A stretch of 64,000 nt of DNA, taken from the NCBI RefSeq assembly GCF_900105335.1, contig NZ_LT629770.1:3100001-3164000 (forward strand). The letters run 5' to 3'. The DNA is from Microbacterium paraoxydans (GTDB lineage: Bacteria > Actinomycetota > Actinomycetes > Actinomycetales > Microbacteriaceae). This document shows positions 8,980 to 17,476 of this stretch, one piece after another. Numbering within the stretch: position 1 is the first letter of the stretch; every line of letters begins with the position of its first letter. Below the pieces are notes generated by a model. That model searched no databases, was not told the DNA's origin, and worked only from the letters and a program-made list of their open reading frames with translations. The translations under genes and the position numbers were made by a program.

Positions 8980-9016
8980 CCAGGTACCTCGCCGGGTTGC
9001 TTCAGCACTGCTCAGA
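8980..9016 (-). promoter_or_regulatory. shared 37-bp upstream motif, copy 1
   Basis: Read on the minus strand this is tctgagcag, a 10-bp spacer, then acccggcgaggtacctgg. A second copy with identical spacing is at 44017-44053 (acccggcgaagtacttgg). It sits 31-67 bp upstream of the directionality-factor start and just after a terminator. That placement fits a promoter or operator recognised by an element-encoded factor. Confidence 0.5.
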
Positions 9017-9036
9017 AATTTCTGCGGGCATGACAA

Positions 9037-9064
9037 AGCCCCCGTGCTGACAAGCACGGGGGCT
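9037..9064 (-). terminator. intrinsic terminator
   Basis: Perfect 12-bp stem (agcccccgtgct / agcacgggggct) with loop gaca, followed on the minus strand by ttt. It lies 12 bp past the stop of the leftward gene at 9076-9660 and ahead of the directionality-factor gene, so it separates two transcription units. Confidence 0.8.
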
Positions 9065-9075
9065 GAGTAAGTGTT

Positions 9076-9660
9076 CTAGAAGTAGATCTCGTCGGTGTTG
9101 TCTGGACGAGTCGCGGAGATCCGGCTCAGGACATCTCCCAGCTGGCCTAGCGCCGACTCGACATCGGCGTCGCGTGTGTCGTAGTGGATACGGCCCAAGG
9201 CAACGGTGACGGTCTCGAGGAGTGCGACGATCTCCTTCGGGTCAGCGAGAGGCGGCAACCTTCGTGGGGAGCGAGGGCCAGCTTCGAGTCGCTCGCTTCG
9301 GCGGCGCAGCCGGGTCCGAGTCGCGGCGTCGACAGGTGCGACCCCGTGAGTCTGAAGTACTTCCGGTGAGAGGCGAGCGCGCATCTCAGTGGAGACATGA
9401 TGGCGAAGAGCGGAAAGGAATCCCGACTGACGTTGACGGGGAAGGCCAGTTGCAGCGAGCGCACTTGCCAGCCAAGCCCGGTAGCCGGGGCTGCGGCCGA
9501 GGATGTCCTTCGTTCCGTCGGCGAGTTCGAAATGCTGACGTGCCTGGAACACTGCCGCGCCCGCCGCTTTCATCGGGCCGGTCTTCTCGTGAGGCGGTCC
9601 ATTCAGATAGGCACGCACGGCATCAGAGAGCGCGATGCGACCAGCTTCAAGTGGATCCAT
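9076..9660 (-). CDS. hypothetical element protein
   Basis: 194 aa, soluble, rich in Arg, Ala and Leu, with no recognised motif. The N-terminal part (DAVRAYLNGPPHEKTG) looks helical. A basic, proline-rich linker (RRRSERLEAGPRSPRRLPPL) leads to a helical acidic C-terminus. It is the first gene of the leftward early block and has its own terminator at 9037-9064. It is divergent from the arsR gene at 9824. The position upstream of the directionality factor would suit a small regulator or DNA-binding protein, but nothing in the sequence proves this. Confidence 0.6.
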   Translation of the reverse strand: MDPLEAGRIALSDAVRAYLNGPPHEKTGPMKAAGAAVFQARQHFELADGTKDILGRSPGYRAWLASALAATGLPRQRQSGFLSALRHHVSTEMRARLSPEVLQTHGVAPVDAATRTRLRRRSERLEAGPRSPRRLPPLADPKEIVALLETVTVALGRIHYDTRDADVESALGQLGDVLSRISATRPDNTDEIYF

Positions 9661-9805
9661 GAAGTCATCTTCTCACGCGTGCCGACTTGCGTGGCGCGTG
9701 CATTGATCTTCGCGGTGCCAATGAGCGAACGTACCTTCAGGCTTCATGCCCAGTGCAAGTGAGTGTCCTTATCAGTTGCCGTCGAACCGTGACGGCGCAG
9801 CGCCT

Positions 9806-9841
9806 GCGTTCTATCATCGTCGTATGGCGATGATAGAACGC
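9806..9841. promoter_or_regulatory. operator-like 14-bp inverted repeat overlapping the arsR start
   Basis: gcgttctatcatcg (9806-9819) and cgatgatagaacgc (9828-9841) are exact reverse complements separated by 8 bp. The repeat covers the start codon at 9824. Imperfect AT-centred dyads at their own promoter are the usual binding sites of ArsR/SmtB repressors, so autoregulation is likely. Confidence 0.7.
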
Positions 9842-10195
9842 GACTTGCTTGAGTTGGACGCGGAGGCGACAGACGCGTACGCACACCTGTTCCAGGCGTT
9901 CGCTGACCCAACGCGACTGGCTATCGTTCAGCATCTCTCGTCCGGAGAACATCGAGTGCGAGACCTCGTTGAGCACATGGGATTCGCGCAGTCGACCGTG
10001 AGCAAGCACCTTGGATTCCTCGTTGAATGTCGTCTTGCTGTCGCTCGACCTGACGGTCCAGCGACGTGGTACGCCCTTGCGCATCCCGAGGCTCTGCGAG
10101 TCGTGATGGTTGCCGCAGAAACGCTCCTGGCCGCCACCGGAAAAGACTTGGTGCTGTGTGAGCACTTACGAAGTGAGAGAGAAGGGGCAGCGTAA
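9824..10195 (+). CDS. ArsR/SmtB-family metal-responsive repressor
   Basis: 123 aa from ATG 9824; ATG 9830 is an alternative start. The winged helix-turn-helix is clear: HLFQAFADPTRLAIVQHLSS, then VRDLVEHMGFAQSTVSKHLG as recognition helix and a wing around ARPDGPATWYAL. The last part (AAETLLAATGKDLVLCEHL) holds one Cys and several acidic or His residues that may ligate metal. Its stop (taa) overlaps the start of the CDF transporter, so the two form one operon. In such pairs the repressor leaves DNA on binding Zn, Cd or Co. Confidence 0.88.
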   Translation: MAMIERDLLELDAEATDAYAHLFQAFADPTRLAIVQHLSSGEHRVRDLVEHMGFAQSTVSKHLGFLVECRLAVARPDGPATWYALAHPEALRVVMVAAETLLAATGKDLVLCEHLRSEREGAA

Positions 10196-11136
10196 TGGGT
10201 GCGGGACATGACCACGGGCCAACTATGACCGAAGAAGGCCTGCCAGGGGACTTTCGCCGCCGGCTCTGGATCGCTTTCGCCATCACTGCCGCCATCGTGG
10301 CGGCGCAGGCGGTTGGCTCCGTCATCACAGGCAGCCTCGCTCTGCTCACGGACACGGCGCACGCCATCACCGACGCGTCAGGACTTCTCGTCGCGCTCAT
10401 CGCGGCAACGTTGATGCTGCGCCCGCCGAGCTCGAAGCGCACCTGGGGCTTTCGGCGGATTGAAGTGATAGCAGCACTCGCTCAAGCGGCGCTGCTCCTG
10501 GCGGTCGGAACCTACGCGGCAATCGAAGGTATCCGTCGCCTGTTCGAGCCGCCAGAAGTACCAGCGGGGGAGTTGCTCGTCTTTGGCATCATCGGGCTCA
10601 CCGCCAACATCGTTGCAATCGCGGTGCTCGCATCGAGTCGAGGCGCGAACTTCAACATGAGGGCCGCTTTCCTCGAAGTTCTCAACGATGCTCTTGGTTC
10701 ACTCGGTGTCATCGTCGCGGCCATCGTCATCGCGACGACAGGGTTTCAGCAGGCAGATGCTCTCGCAGGAATACTCATCGCCGCTCTCATCGTCCCTCGC
10801 GCGTTCATGTTGATGCGTGAGACCGGCAGTGTTCTCATGGAGTTCACTCCCAAAGGCCTGGACCTCGAGGACGTGCGGGCACACATTCTCAAGCTCGAGC
10901 ATGTAGTCGATGTGCATGACGTTCACGCATCCACCGTGGCCACTGGGTTGCCCACGCTGAGCGCGCACGTCATAGTTCGCGACGAGTGCTTCCAGGACGG
11001 ACACGCGATGACGGTGTTGGCTGACATTCGGGAATGTGTGGCTGAACACTTCGAAGTTTCGGTCGCGCACTCGACCTTTCAACTCGAGACCGAGACGGTC
11101 GCCGACCACGAGTCAACGTCTGTCCGGCATGCTTAG
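10195..11136 (+). CDS. cation diffusion facilitator (CzcD-like) metal exporter
   Basis: 313 aa with the CDF plan: six membrane helices in residues 20-215 and a cytoplasmic C-terminal domain (DVHDVHASTVATGLPTLSAH). The N-terminus has a short His run (MGAGHDHG). The helix-2 metal site is visible in LLTDTAHAITDASG. In helix 5 the usual HxxxD is replaced by ExxxD (FLEVLNDALGS), which could change metal preference. The start codon overlaps the arsR stop (taatg). Function by family: proton-driven export of Zn, Cd or Co from the cytoplasm. Confidence 0.92.
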   Translation: MGAGHDHGPTMTEEGLPGDFRRRLWIAFAITAAIVAAQAVGSVITGSLALLTDTAHAITDASGLLVALIAATLMLRPPSSKRTWGFRRIEVIAALAQAALLLAVGTYAAIEGIRRLFEPPEVPAGELLVFGIIGLTANIVAIAVLASSRGANFNMRAAFLEVLNDALGSLGVIVAAIVIATTGFQQADALAGILIAALIVPRAFMLMRETGSVLMEFTPKGLDLEDVRAHILKLEHVVDVHDVHASTVATGLPTLSAHVIVRDECFQDGHAMTVLADIRECVAEHFEVSVAHSTFQLETETVADHESTSVRHA

Positions 11137-11288
11137 GTGGACGCGGCTTACCGCGTTGCCTCAAGGTGATGCTGCTCCGATACGCGCCGAACGCTCGCTC
11201 TGGCACTCGCTGAAGCACAACTTCAGTGGTGATGCGTCCAAACCCCGAACTTCCATCACGAGGTCCGTCGACTCGGCAACCGAAGTCG

Positions 11289-13367
11289 TCACCGCGAGAA
11301 TCCGATCCCGCGGCGTCGGGCGGCACGGACGCCATTGAGGATGACGATGACTTCGGCGACCTCGTGGACAAGGACGACACCAGCGAGGCCGAGAACGCCG
11401 AACAAGGCGAGGGGGAACAGAACGACGATGATGGCCAGGGCGAGTGCGATGTTGACGGTCATGATTCGGCGTCCGCGGCGGGCGTGGGCGAGGGCTGCGG
11501 GGATGAGGCGAAGGTCGTTGCCGGTGAAGGCGATGTCGGCGGATTCGATGGCCGCAGCTGAGCCTTTCACACCCATCGCGATCCCGACGGTCGCGGTGGC
11601 AAGGGCGGGGGCGTCGTTGATGCCGTCGCCGACCATGGCCGTCGGACTCTCCGTGACGAGGGCCGTGATGGCGGCGGCCTTGTCGGCGGGGAGTTGCTCG
11701 GCGCGTACGTCGCTGATGCCGGCGCGGGCGGCGAGGGCGTAGGCGGTTCGCTGGTTGTCGCCGGTGAGCATGACGGTGCGTATGCCCTGCGCGTTCAGCA
11801 TGGAGATGGTCTCGGCGGATTCGGGGCGCAGTTCGTCCCGCACGCCGATGAGGCCCGAGACCTGACCGTCGGTCTCGACGACGACGACGGTCATACCGTC
11901 TCCGGCCATCTCGTCGGCGGGCTTGGTGAGCTCACCCAGTTCCGAGAGCCAGCGTGCGTTCCCGACCCGAACGCGGGTGGAGCCGACGAGGCCGGTGAGG
12001 CCGTGGCCGGCATCTTCGACGACGTCTGTCGCTGCGGGGACGTCGGACGCGGCGCGAGTGATGGCGGCGGCAAGCGGGTGGGTGCTCGTGGTCTCGAGGG
12101 CGGCGGCGAGGGAGATGATCTCCTCGCGGGAGCGTCCGTGAGCAGGCACGACGGCGACGATCTCAGGCTCGTTGCGCGTGAGGGTGCCGGTCTTGTCGAG
12201 CGCGACGGTGCGGATGGTGCCGAACTGTTCGAAGGCCTCGCCGGACTTGATGACCACACCGAACTTCGAGGCCGAGCCGATGGCGCTGATGACCGTCACC
12301 GGAACGGCGATGGCTAGTGCGCACGGGGACGCGGCGACGAGCACGACGAGCGCCCTCTCGATCCACAGGCCGGGATCCCCGACGATGAACCCGAACACGG
12401 CCACGAGGGCTGCGATGATAAGCACGGCCGGCACGAGTGGGCGGGCGATCCGGTCCGCCAGGCGGGCCCGCTCTCCCTTGCGGGCGTGCGCCTGCTCGAC
12501 CAGCTCGACGATCTGGGTGAGGGAATTGTCGCGGCCGTCGGCGGTTGCTTCGATCCGCAACGTCGCAGCCCCGTTCACCGATCCCGCGGGGACGGCGTGT
12601 CCCGGTCCGACCTCCACCGGGATCGACTCGCCCGTCACGGCAGACGTGTCGATGCCGGAGCGGCCCTCGACCACCACGCCATCCGTCGCGATCCGTTCTC
12701 CCGCACCGACGACGAGGATGTCGAGCTCGCGGACCTCCGCGGCGGGGATCGTCACGTCACCGTTCAGGCGCGAGACACGCACGGTCTCCGGGATCAGCGA
12801 CAGCAGCGCGCGTAGTCCCTCCTTCGCCCGATCCATAGCCCGATCCTCGAGAGCTTCGGCAAGCGAGAACAGGAACGCCAGCGCTGCAGCTTCGCCCACG
12901 TGGCCGAGAGCTACGGCGCCGATGGCGGCGATGGTCATCAGAAGGCCGACGCCGAGTCGGCCCCGCACCAGGCGGCGGATCGCCCCGGGGACGAACGTGT
13001 ACGCACCCGCGAGGAGTGCGACCGTCTGGAGGACAAGCGCCGGAACCGGTAGTCCGGACCACTCGAAGACATAACCTGCCAGCAGCATCACGCCGGCAAC
13101 CGCGGACGGCAGGAGCGCGGTGTCGCGCCAGAGCGGTGGCCGTTCTTCGTGCTCAGCGTCCCCGTGCGAATGATCCGCGTCGCGGGGGGAAGCCGGTCCG
13201 CAGCAGGCGTCGTCCTCCAGGAGCGGCGTTCGCCTCGATGATGAAGAGGACGTGATGGGGTCGGGTCCGCAGCAGGCGTCTGCGGCGGCAGAGGGCTGGC
13301 GTAGCTCGAGCCGACGGACAGTTCTCGTCTGGCGTGGCTCGTCCGGGCCGCAGCATTCCTCGCTCAT
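11289..13367 (-). CDS. P1B-type heavy-metal ATPase (Cd/Zn/Pb exporter)
   Basis: About 692 aa from ATG 13367, preceded by ggaggaga; this ATG overlaps the stop of the cmtR-like gene. The N-terminal region carries three Cys-Cys-Gly-Pro motifs (EECCGPDEP, DACCGPDPI, DACCGPASP) in place of a ferredoxin-like metal domain, followed by an Asp/His segment. Core motifs are all present: TGES actuator loop, SPC in the transmembrane metal site, DKTGT phosphorylation site, HP locus (STHPLAAAI) and GDGINDAPAL. The SPC motif and pairing with a CmtR-like regulator indicate Cd, Pb or Zn rather than Cu. The N-terminal motif triplication is unusual. Confidence 0.95.
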   Translation of the reverse strand: MSEECCGPDEPRQTRTVRRLELRQPSAAADACCGPDPITSSSSSRRTPLLEDDACCGPASPRDADHSHGDAEHEERPPLWRDTALLPSAVAGVMLLAGYVFEWSGLPVPALVLQTVALLAGAYTFVPGAIRRLVRGRLGVGLLMTIAAIGAVALGHVGEAAALAFLFSLAEALEDRAMDRAKEGLRALLSLIPETVRVSRLNGDVTIPAAEVRELDILVVGAGERIATDGVVVEGRSGIDTSAVTGESIPVEVGPGHAVPAGSVNGAATLRIEATADGRDNSLTQIVELVEQAHARKGERARLADRIARPLVPAVLIIAALVAVFGFIVGDPGLWIERALVVLVAASPCALAIAVPVTVISAIGSASKFGVVIKSGEAFEQFGTIRTVALDKTGTLTRNEPEIVAVVPAHGRSREEIISLAAALETTSTHPLAAAITRAASDVPAATDVVEDAGHGLTGLVGSTRVRVGNARWLSELGELTKPADEMAGDGMTVVVVETDGQVSGLIGVRDELRPESAETISMLNAQGIRTVMLTGDNQRTAYALAARAGISDVRAEQLPADKAAAITALVTESPTAMVGDGINDAPALATATVGIAMGVKGSAAAIESADIAFTGNDLRLIPAALAHARRGRRIMTVNIALALAIIVVLFPLALFGVLGLAGVVLVHEVAEVIVILNGVRAARRRGIGFSR

Positions 13368-13738
13368 CGGATCTCCTCCATCGCCCTGTCGGTAGGCGCG
13401 CAGCATAGAGGCACGTCACAGTTCTCGTCTGTGCACGCCTCTCCGTCGTCGACCGCGAGGACCGTGTCCACCAGCAGAGTGATGGCTCGAGTCACATGCA
13501 GATCCGCGATCTCGTACCGCGTCTGACGTCCCTCCGGCGTCGCGACCACGATGCCGCACCCTCGAAGACACGCGAGATGGTTCGACACGTTGGTGCGAGA
13601 CAGATCCAGTGCCTCGGACAAGCGCGCCGGGTATCCCGGCCCGGAAAGCAGTTCCAGCAGAATCCGAGAACGAGTGGGGTCAGCCATGGCGCGCCCCAAT
13701 CGGTTCATCACGTCGAGACGAGAAGCAATGGTCAGCAT
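13364..13738 (-). CDS. cmtR: CmtR-like Cd/Pb-sensing ArsR-family repressor
   Basis: 124 aa. The DNA-binding helix carries the CmtR-type metal ligands NHLACLRGCGIV (two Cys four apart, as Cys57 and Cys61 in Mycobacterium tuberculosis CmtR). A Cys-rich tail (EACTDENC, PLCC) supplies further thiols. The opening LGRAMADPTRSRILLELL and EGRQTRYEIADLH also track CmtR closely. The gene precedes the P-type ATPase with overlapping stop and start. On the minus strand a possible promoter (ttgaaa, then tatagt after 19 bp) lies between 13740 and 13790. By family, Cd or Pb binding releases DNA and derepresses the ATPase. Confidence 0.88.
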   Translation of the reverse strand: MLTIASRLDVMNRLGRAMADPTRSRILLELLSGPGYPARLSEALDLSRTNVSNHLACLRGCGIVVATPEGRQTRYEIADLHVTRAITLLVDTVLAVDDGEACTDENCDVPLCCAPTDRAMEEIR

Positions 13739-13847
13739 GCAATGACTATACAGTGCTTGCTGACTTATCTTTCAACAGAGCGGTGCGCTCGAGCTCTGGG
13801 TTCGGGTGTGGAGTTGCGCCGGGCAACCGCAACGTAGACTGGAGAGG

Positions 13848-14267
13848 ATGATGCTGCGCACGGACACCAGACGCTCAGCGCACGTCCCCCGCGGGCCGCT
13901 TGCGATGAGGGTGCTCTTCGGGATCATTATTGCTCTGCTTCTCACGCTCGGTATCGCGAGCACTGTCCACGCAGAGACTGCGACGTCGGCCACAGCGTCA
14001 CCGGAAAGCTTCTCGTTGTCGAGTGAGCACGACGAACGAGATCAGTCCGCGGTGTCCTCTGCTGGATCATCTGATGTCGCCGCCGCTGTGTGCATAGTCG
14101 GTGCGCTTCTCGGCGTGCTGGTGTTCGCCCGACTCGCCCGCGCGCGACTCCGCACCCCGATGCAAGCCCCTTCACGAGACTCCGCGCACCGCGCATCGAT
14201 TCCGCGCATTAAGGGACCACATCTGCTGCGCCCTGACCTCGCGCAGCTGCAGATCTCCCGAACCTGA
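13848..14267 (+). CDS. small two-TM protein, paralogue 1 of 3 (DUF6153-like)
   Basis: 139 aa from ATG 13848 after ggagagg; ATG 13851 is possible. A signal-like first helix (LFGIIIALLLTLGIASTVHA) is followed by a Ser/Thr/Asp-rich external loop and a second helix (VAAAVCIVGALLGVLVFARL). A basic tail ends in ISRT. The same layout and ending recur at 17585-17995 and 24745-25173. It resembles the DUF6153 group of actinobacterial membrane proteins as I remember it; function is unknown. It begins the long plus-strand envelope cluster, directly upstream of a lipoprotein gene. Confidence 0.65.
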   Translation: MMLRTDTRRSAHVPRGPLAMRVLFGIIIALLLTLGIASTVHAETATSATASPESFSLSSEHDERDQSAVSSAGSSDVAAAVCIVGALLGVLVFARLARARLRTPMQAPSRDSAHRASIPRIKGPHLLRPDLAQLQISRT

Positions 14268-14349
14268 CTCTCCGGCTCAATGCCGCCTTCATCCGTGCCA
14301 TCGCGCGGATGCGGATCGACGCACGTCGTCGACAGCTTGGAGAGATGAC

Positions 14350-14922
14350 TTGGAGAACACGCCCCTCACCCCGACCCCCGCCGAGGTCTCAGTCAATCGG
14401 CGCGCCGTTTCGCGGAACCTAGTCTTCGGAGCCGTCGCACTCATCGGCCTGCTCGCGACATTGTCGGGATGCGCGTCCACTGTCGCATTGAAACCTGCGA
14501 CAAATGCGAACGCCCCCGAATGCGCCGACGTGACGGTTCGGCTCCCCGCAGCCGTCGGAGAGTTCACCGGTCGCACGACCGATGCCCAAGCGACCGCCGC
14601 ATGGGGAGACCCGACCATCGTCGTCTTTACCTGCGGGCTCGAGCCGCCAGCACCGACAACGCTGCAATGCGTGACCATCAACTCCGTCGATTGGATCGTC
14701 GACGAACAAGATTCCCCCTACCTGCGCTTGACGACCTACGGCCGAACGCCCGCAGCCCAGGCCTATGTCGATACGACGAAGCTCTCCGCGGATGCCGCGT
14801 TGCAAGCCCTCGCACCCGCGGTCCAGATGCTGCCGAAGACGTCCGCCTGCTCCGCGCCGGACACCGCGTCATCGGACGGCGAGGATGCGCCGACCACGGG
14901 CGGCTCCGGAGACCTCCCGTGA
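14350..14922 (+). CDS. DUF3515-like lipoprotein
   Basis: 190 aa from a TTG start at 14350, chosen because ggagag lies 7 bp upstream and no closer in-frame ATG or GTG fits. A signal peptide with lipobox LLATLSGC ends near residue 38. The mature domain shows typical DUF3515 features: ECADVTVRLP, WGDPTIVVFTCG, VDWIVDEQ and TTYGRTPAAQAYVD. The family is a conserved actinobacterial secreted protein of unknown role. Its stop overlaps the GTG start of the CopD-CtaG gene. The element also carries lspA and lnt, which process such lipoproteins. Confidence 0.75.
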   Translation: MENTPLTPTPAEVSVNRRAVSRNLVFGAVALIGLLATLSGCASTVALKPATNANAPECADVTVRLPAAVGEFTGRTTDAQATAAWGDPTIVVFTCGLEPPAPTTLQCVTINSVDWIVDEQDSPYLRLTTYGRTPAAQAYVDTTKLSADAALQALAPAVQMLPKTSACSAPDTASSDGEDAPTTGGSGDLP

Positions 14923-16820
14923 ACGCCAGGGGGCTCCGACTGGTCGGACCCGCACTCCTACTCACCTCGGCTCTGGTCGCGCTCCTTCTGGGATTGGTGA
15001 TGGGTGGCGGGGCTGATCCACGAGTCACCAGCGACCCCGGCGCGGTCGTTCGGTGGGGACTGCCGGTCGCGAAGCTCATCGTCAACCTCGGGGCTGCCGT
15101 CATGGTCGGATCGGCCGTCCTTGCTGCGTACGCTCTCCAACAGGGCGAGAAGGAGTTCGATACCGCCCTGGATGTCGCCTCCATCGGTGCCGCAGTGCTC
15201 ACCATCGGCGCAGGAGTCACTGGTTATCTCACATTCCTGTCATCGTTCAATCCTGAGGTGTCACTCGGCCCGGGGTTCGGTCAGCAGTTCGGCAGATTCC
15301 TCCTCGAGACGGAACTGGGTCGCGTCTGGCTCATCACAACCGTGATGGCCGCGATTCTCACGGTGATCTCGTATGCGTTCCGGGGGTGGGCGGCCGCACT
15401 GTTGCTGACGTTTCTTTCGCTGGCGTCGCTGGTCCCGATGGCGACGCAAGGTCATTCCGGAAGCCTCGCCAATCATGATGCTGCGGTCATGTCGCTCGTG
15501 CTGCACATCACCAGCGCGGCGGTATGGCTCGGCGGTCTTCTCGCGCTGGTCTTCCTCAGGCCGTTCGCGCGCGAGCACCGTCTGCGGGCGGTGGTCGAGC
15601 GATACTCGACCATCGCACTCGTCGCTTTCGTGGTCGTCTCCGTCTCCGGAGTCGCTCGCGCGATGACGTCTGTCAGCAGCTGGCGAGACCTTCTCAGCGC
15701 GTACGGAGCTGTGCTCCTGGTGAAGGTGGTGGCGCTCACGCTCCTCGGCGTCGTGGGTGTCGCGCACCGTCGGTGGTTCATCCGCCGTGGGGTCAGAGAG
15801 CGGGCACCGTTCTGGACGTTCGTCACCGTCGAGCTCGCGGTCATGGGCATCGCGAGTGGTGCCGCAGCGGCGCTCGCCCGCACGCCAGCGCCGGCAGACA
15901 CCTCTGCTCCGGTCCTGACGACACCGGCTGAGATCCTCACCGAAGCACCGCTTCCACCCGAACTCACACTCGTCGGTTGGCTGAGCGGGAACGACGTGAA
16001 TCTCTTGTGGGCGGTGGTCGCAGGTTTCGGAGTCTTCTTCTATCTGATGGGTGTCCGTCGCCTGCGGCAACGCGGCGAGGGGTGGAGCGGCCTGCGCACG
16101 TTCGCCTGGATCAGCGGGATGGTGCTGCTGGCTTGGGTGAACGGTGGGGCGGTCGCTGTCTACTCCGACTACCTCCACAGCGTCGACGCGGCGGGACGGA
16201 TGCTTATGCTCCTCGTGGTTCCCTCCCTCCTCGTGTTTGGCGCGCCATATCGCTTGGCATTGGAGGGAATCACCAGCCGCACCGATGGGAGCCGTGGAAT
16301 CCGCGAGTGGCTACAAGCAGGGGAGCGCTCGCGGATCGTCCTCTTCCTGCGCCACCCCATGGTCGCGGTGTGCACGTTCGCTCTTATCGTGTGGGGCGTA
16401 TCCGCCACTGGCCTCTTGCGCGATTCCCTCGCCGATCCCTTGGTGCATGAATTGCGCGTCGTCGCGCTGCTCATAGCGGGAAGCTTGGTGACCGCTGCGA
16501 TCCTCCGTCCTGCCGGCACATATCCCCGGCGGATGCGTGTGGTTGTCGTGTTCGGATCGGCTGCCGCGCTGGCGAGTGTAGGCAGTTGGGTGCTGCTTCA
16601 GAGCGGCCTGATTGCTGCGAGCTGGTTCGGGGCGATGGGTCGTCAATGGGGCCTGGAGCCGATGGCGGACCAACAAGCAGCCGGCATGGTGATCCTGCTC
16701 TCGGCGCCGATGCTGCTCCTCTTCGGCCTCAGCGTCGACTACATACTCAGCGGGCACTCCACTCGCTCACCACAGGAGGTCGACCGACCCCTCCACTCCA
16801 CTCGAAAGGCCATCTCATGA
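14919..16820 (+). CDS. CopD-CtaG fusion: copper transport / cytochrome oxidase assembly membrane protein
   Basis: 633 aa from GTG 14919, which overlaps the preceding stop. The N-terminal half (about 1-330) is CopD-like with eight or nine helices and the conserved HITSAAVWLGGLLALVFL segment. The C-terminal half (about 370-620) is a CtaG/caa3-assembly domain with VYSDYLHSVDAAGRMLMLLV and GLEPMADQQAAGMVIL. CopD moves copper across the membrane together with CopC; CtaG-type domains support copper insertion into heme-copper oxidases. The fusion is common in Actinobacteria. The stop overlaps the start of copC. Confidence 0.92.
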   Translation: MNARGLRLVGPALLLTSALVALLLGLVMGGGADPRVTSDPGAVVRWGLPVAKLIVNLGAAVMVGSAVLAAYALQQGEKEFDTALDVASIGAAVLTIGAGVTGYLTFLSSFNPEVSLGPGFGQQFGRFLLETELGRVWLITTVMAAILTVISYAFRGWAAALLLTFLSLASLVPMATQGHSGSLANHDAAVMSLVLHITSAAVWLGGLLALVFLRPFAREHRLRAVVERYSTIALVAFVVVSVSGVARAMTSVSSWRDLLSAYGAVLLVKVVALTLLGVVGVAHRRWFIRRGVRERAPFWTFVTVELAVMGIASGAAAALARTPAPADTSAPVLTTPAEILTEAPLPPELTLVGWLSGNDVNLLWAVVAGFGVFFYLMGVRRLRQRGEGWSGLRTFAWISGMVLLAWVNGGAVAVYSDYLHSVDAAGRMLMLLVVPSLLVFGAPYRLALEGITSRTDGSRGIREWLQAGERSRIVLFLRHPMVAVCTFALIVWGVSATGLLRDSLADPLVHELRVVALLIAGSLVTAAILRPAGTYPRRMRVVVVFGSAAALASVGSWVLLQSGLIAASWFGAMGRQWGLEPMADQQAAGMVILLSAPMLLLFGLSVDYILSGHSTRSPQEVDRPLHSTRKAIS

Positions 16821-17476
16821 CATCCGTCTCCACCCGAATCCGCCGCGTGAGCGGTGCCGTATGCGCCGCCGCTGTCGCAATCGTGCTGCTGACCGCAACC
16901 CCAGCCTCCGCACATGACAATCTCACCGACGCTGTGCCATCGGCGGGCGAGACAGTCACCAACCTCGACACAGTCGCACTGACTTTCAGCGGGGAGCTCA
17001 TCGACTTCAGCCAGACGAGCTTCGCCCAGGTGCAGGGCCCCGACGGGCTCTTCTATGAGTCGTCGTGCTCCACCATCGAACTCAACGTGCTCACCACCCC
17101 CGTCGCCCTCGGAGCGTCGGGCACCTACACGGTGCTCTGGAACGCTGTGTCCAGCGACGGGCACCCCATCTCCGAGTCATACCAGTTCGACTACGCAGCG
17201 GATCCGACGGCGACCGTCGCACTCGGTTGGGACGCACCGGCGTGCGGGAACGAAGGCACCCGTACTCAACCAGGAGCAGCGCTGACCAGTACCCCGATGC
17301 CGACCGACGCCACCAACTCGGCGCCGCCCACACAAGATACCGACCGAGAGCCGCGCGCTGACGGGGCAGATGAGAGCGTCGTGGCCCTGGCGGTCGTCGG
17401 AGGCGTCGTCGTGCTGGGAGTTCTGGCGATGGCGACCGTGCTCGTGGTGCACCGTCGACGCAAGCGCGCGGAGTGA
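16817..17476 (+). CDS. copC: CopC-like periplasmic copper-binding protein with C-terminal anchor
   Basis: 219 aa. A signal peptide ends at ATPASA, leaving His at position 2 of the mature protein (AHDNLTDAVP). This is the amino-terminal Cu(II) ligand of CopC. The beta-barrel domain ends with SSDGHPISESYQF, which holds the second copper-site histidine. After a Thr/Pro-rich linker there is a membrane anchor (VALAVVGGVVVLGVLAMATV) and a basic tail. It starts 4 bp inside the copD-ctaG stop, so the two are translationally coupled. Confidence 0.92.
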   Translation: MTSVSTRIRRVSGAVCAAAVAIVLLTATPASAHDNLTDAVPSAGETVTNLDTVALTFSGELIDFSQTSFAQVQGPDGLFYESSCSTIELNVLTTPVALGASGTYTVLWNAVSSDGHPISESYQFDYAADPTATVALGWDAPACGNEGTRTQPGAALTSTPMPTDATNSAPPTQDTDREPRADGADESVVALAVVGGVVVLGVLAMATVLVVHRRRKRAE

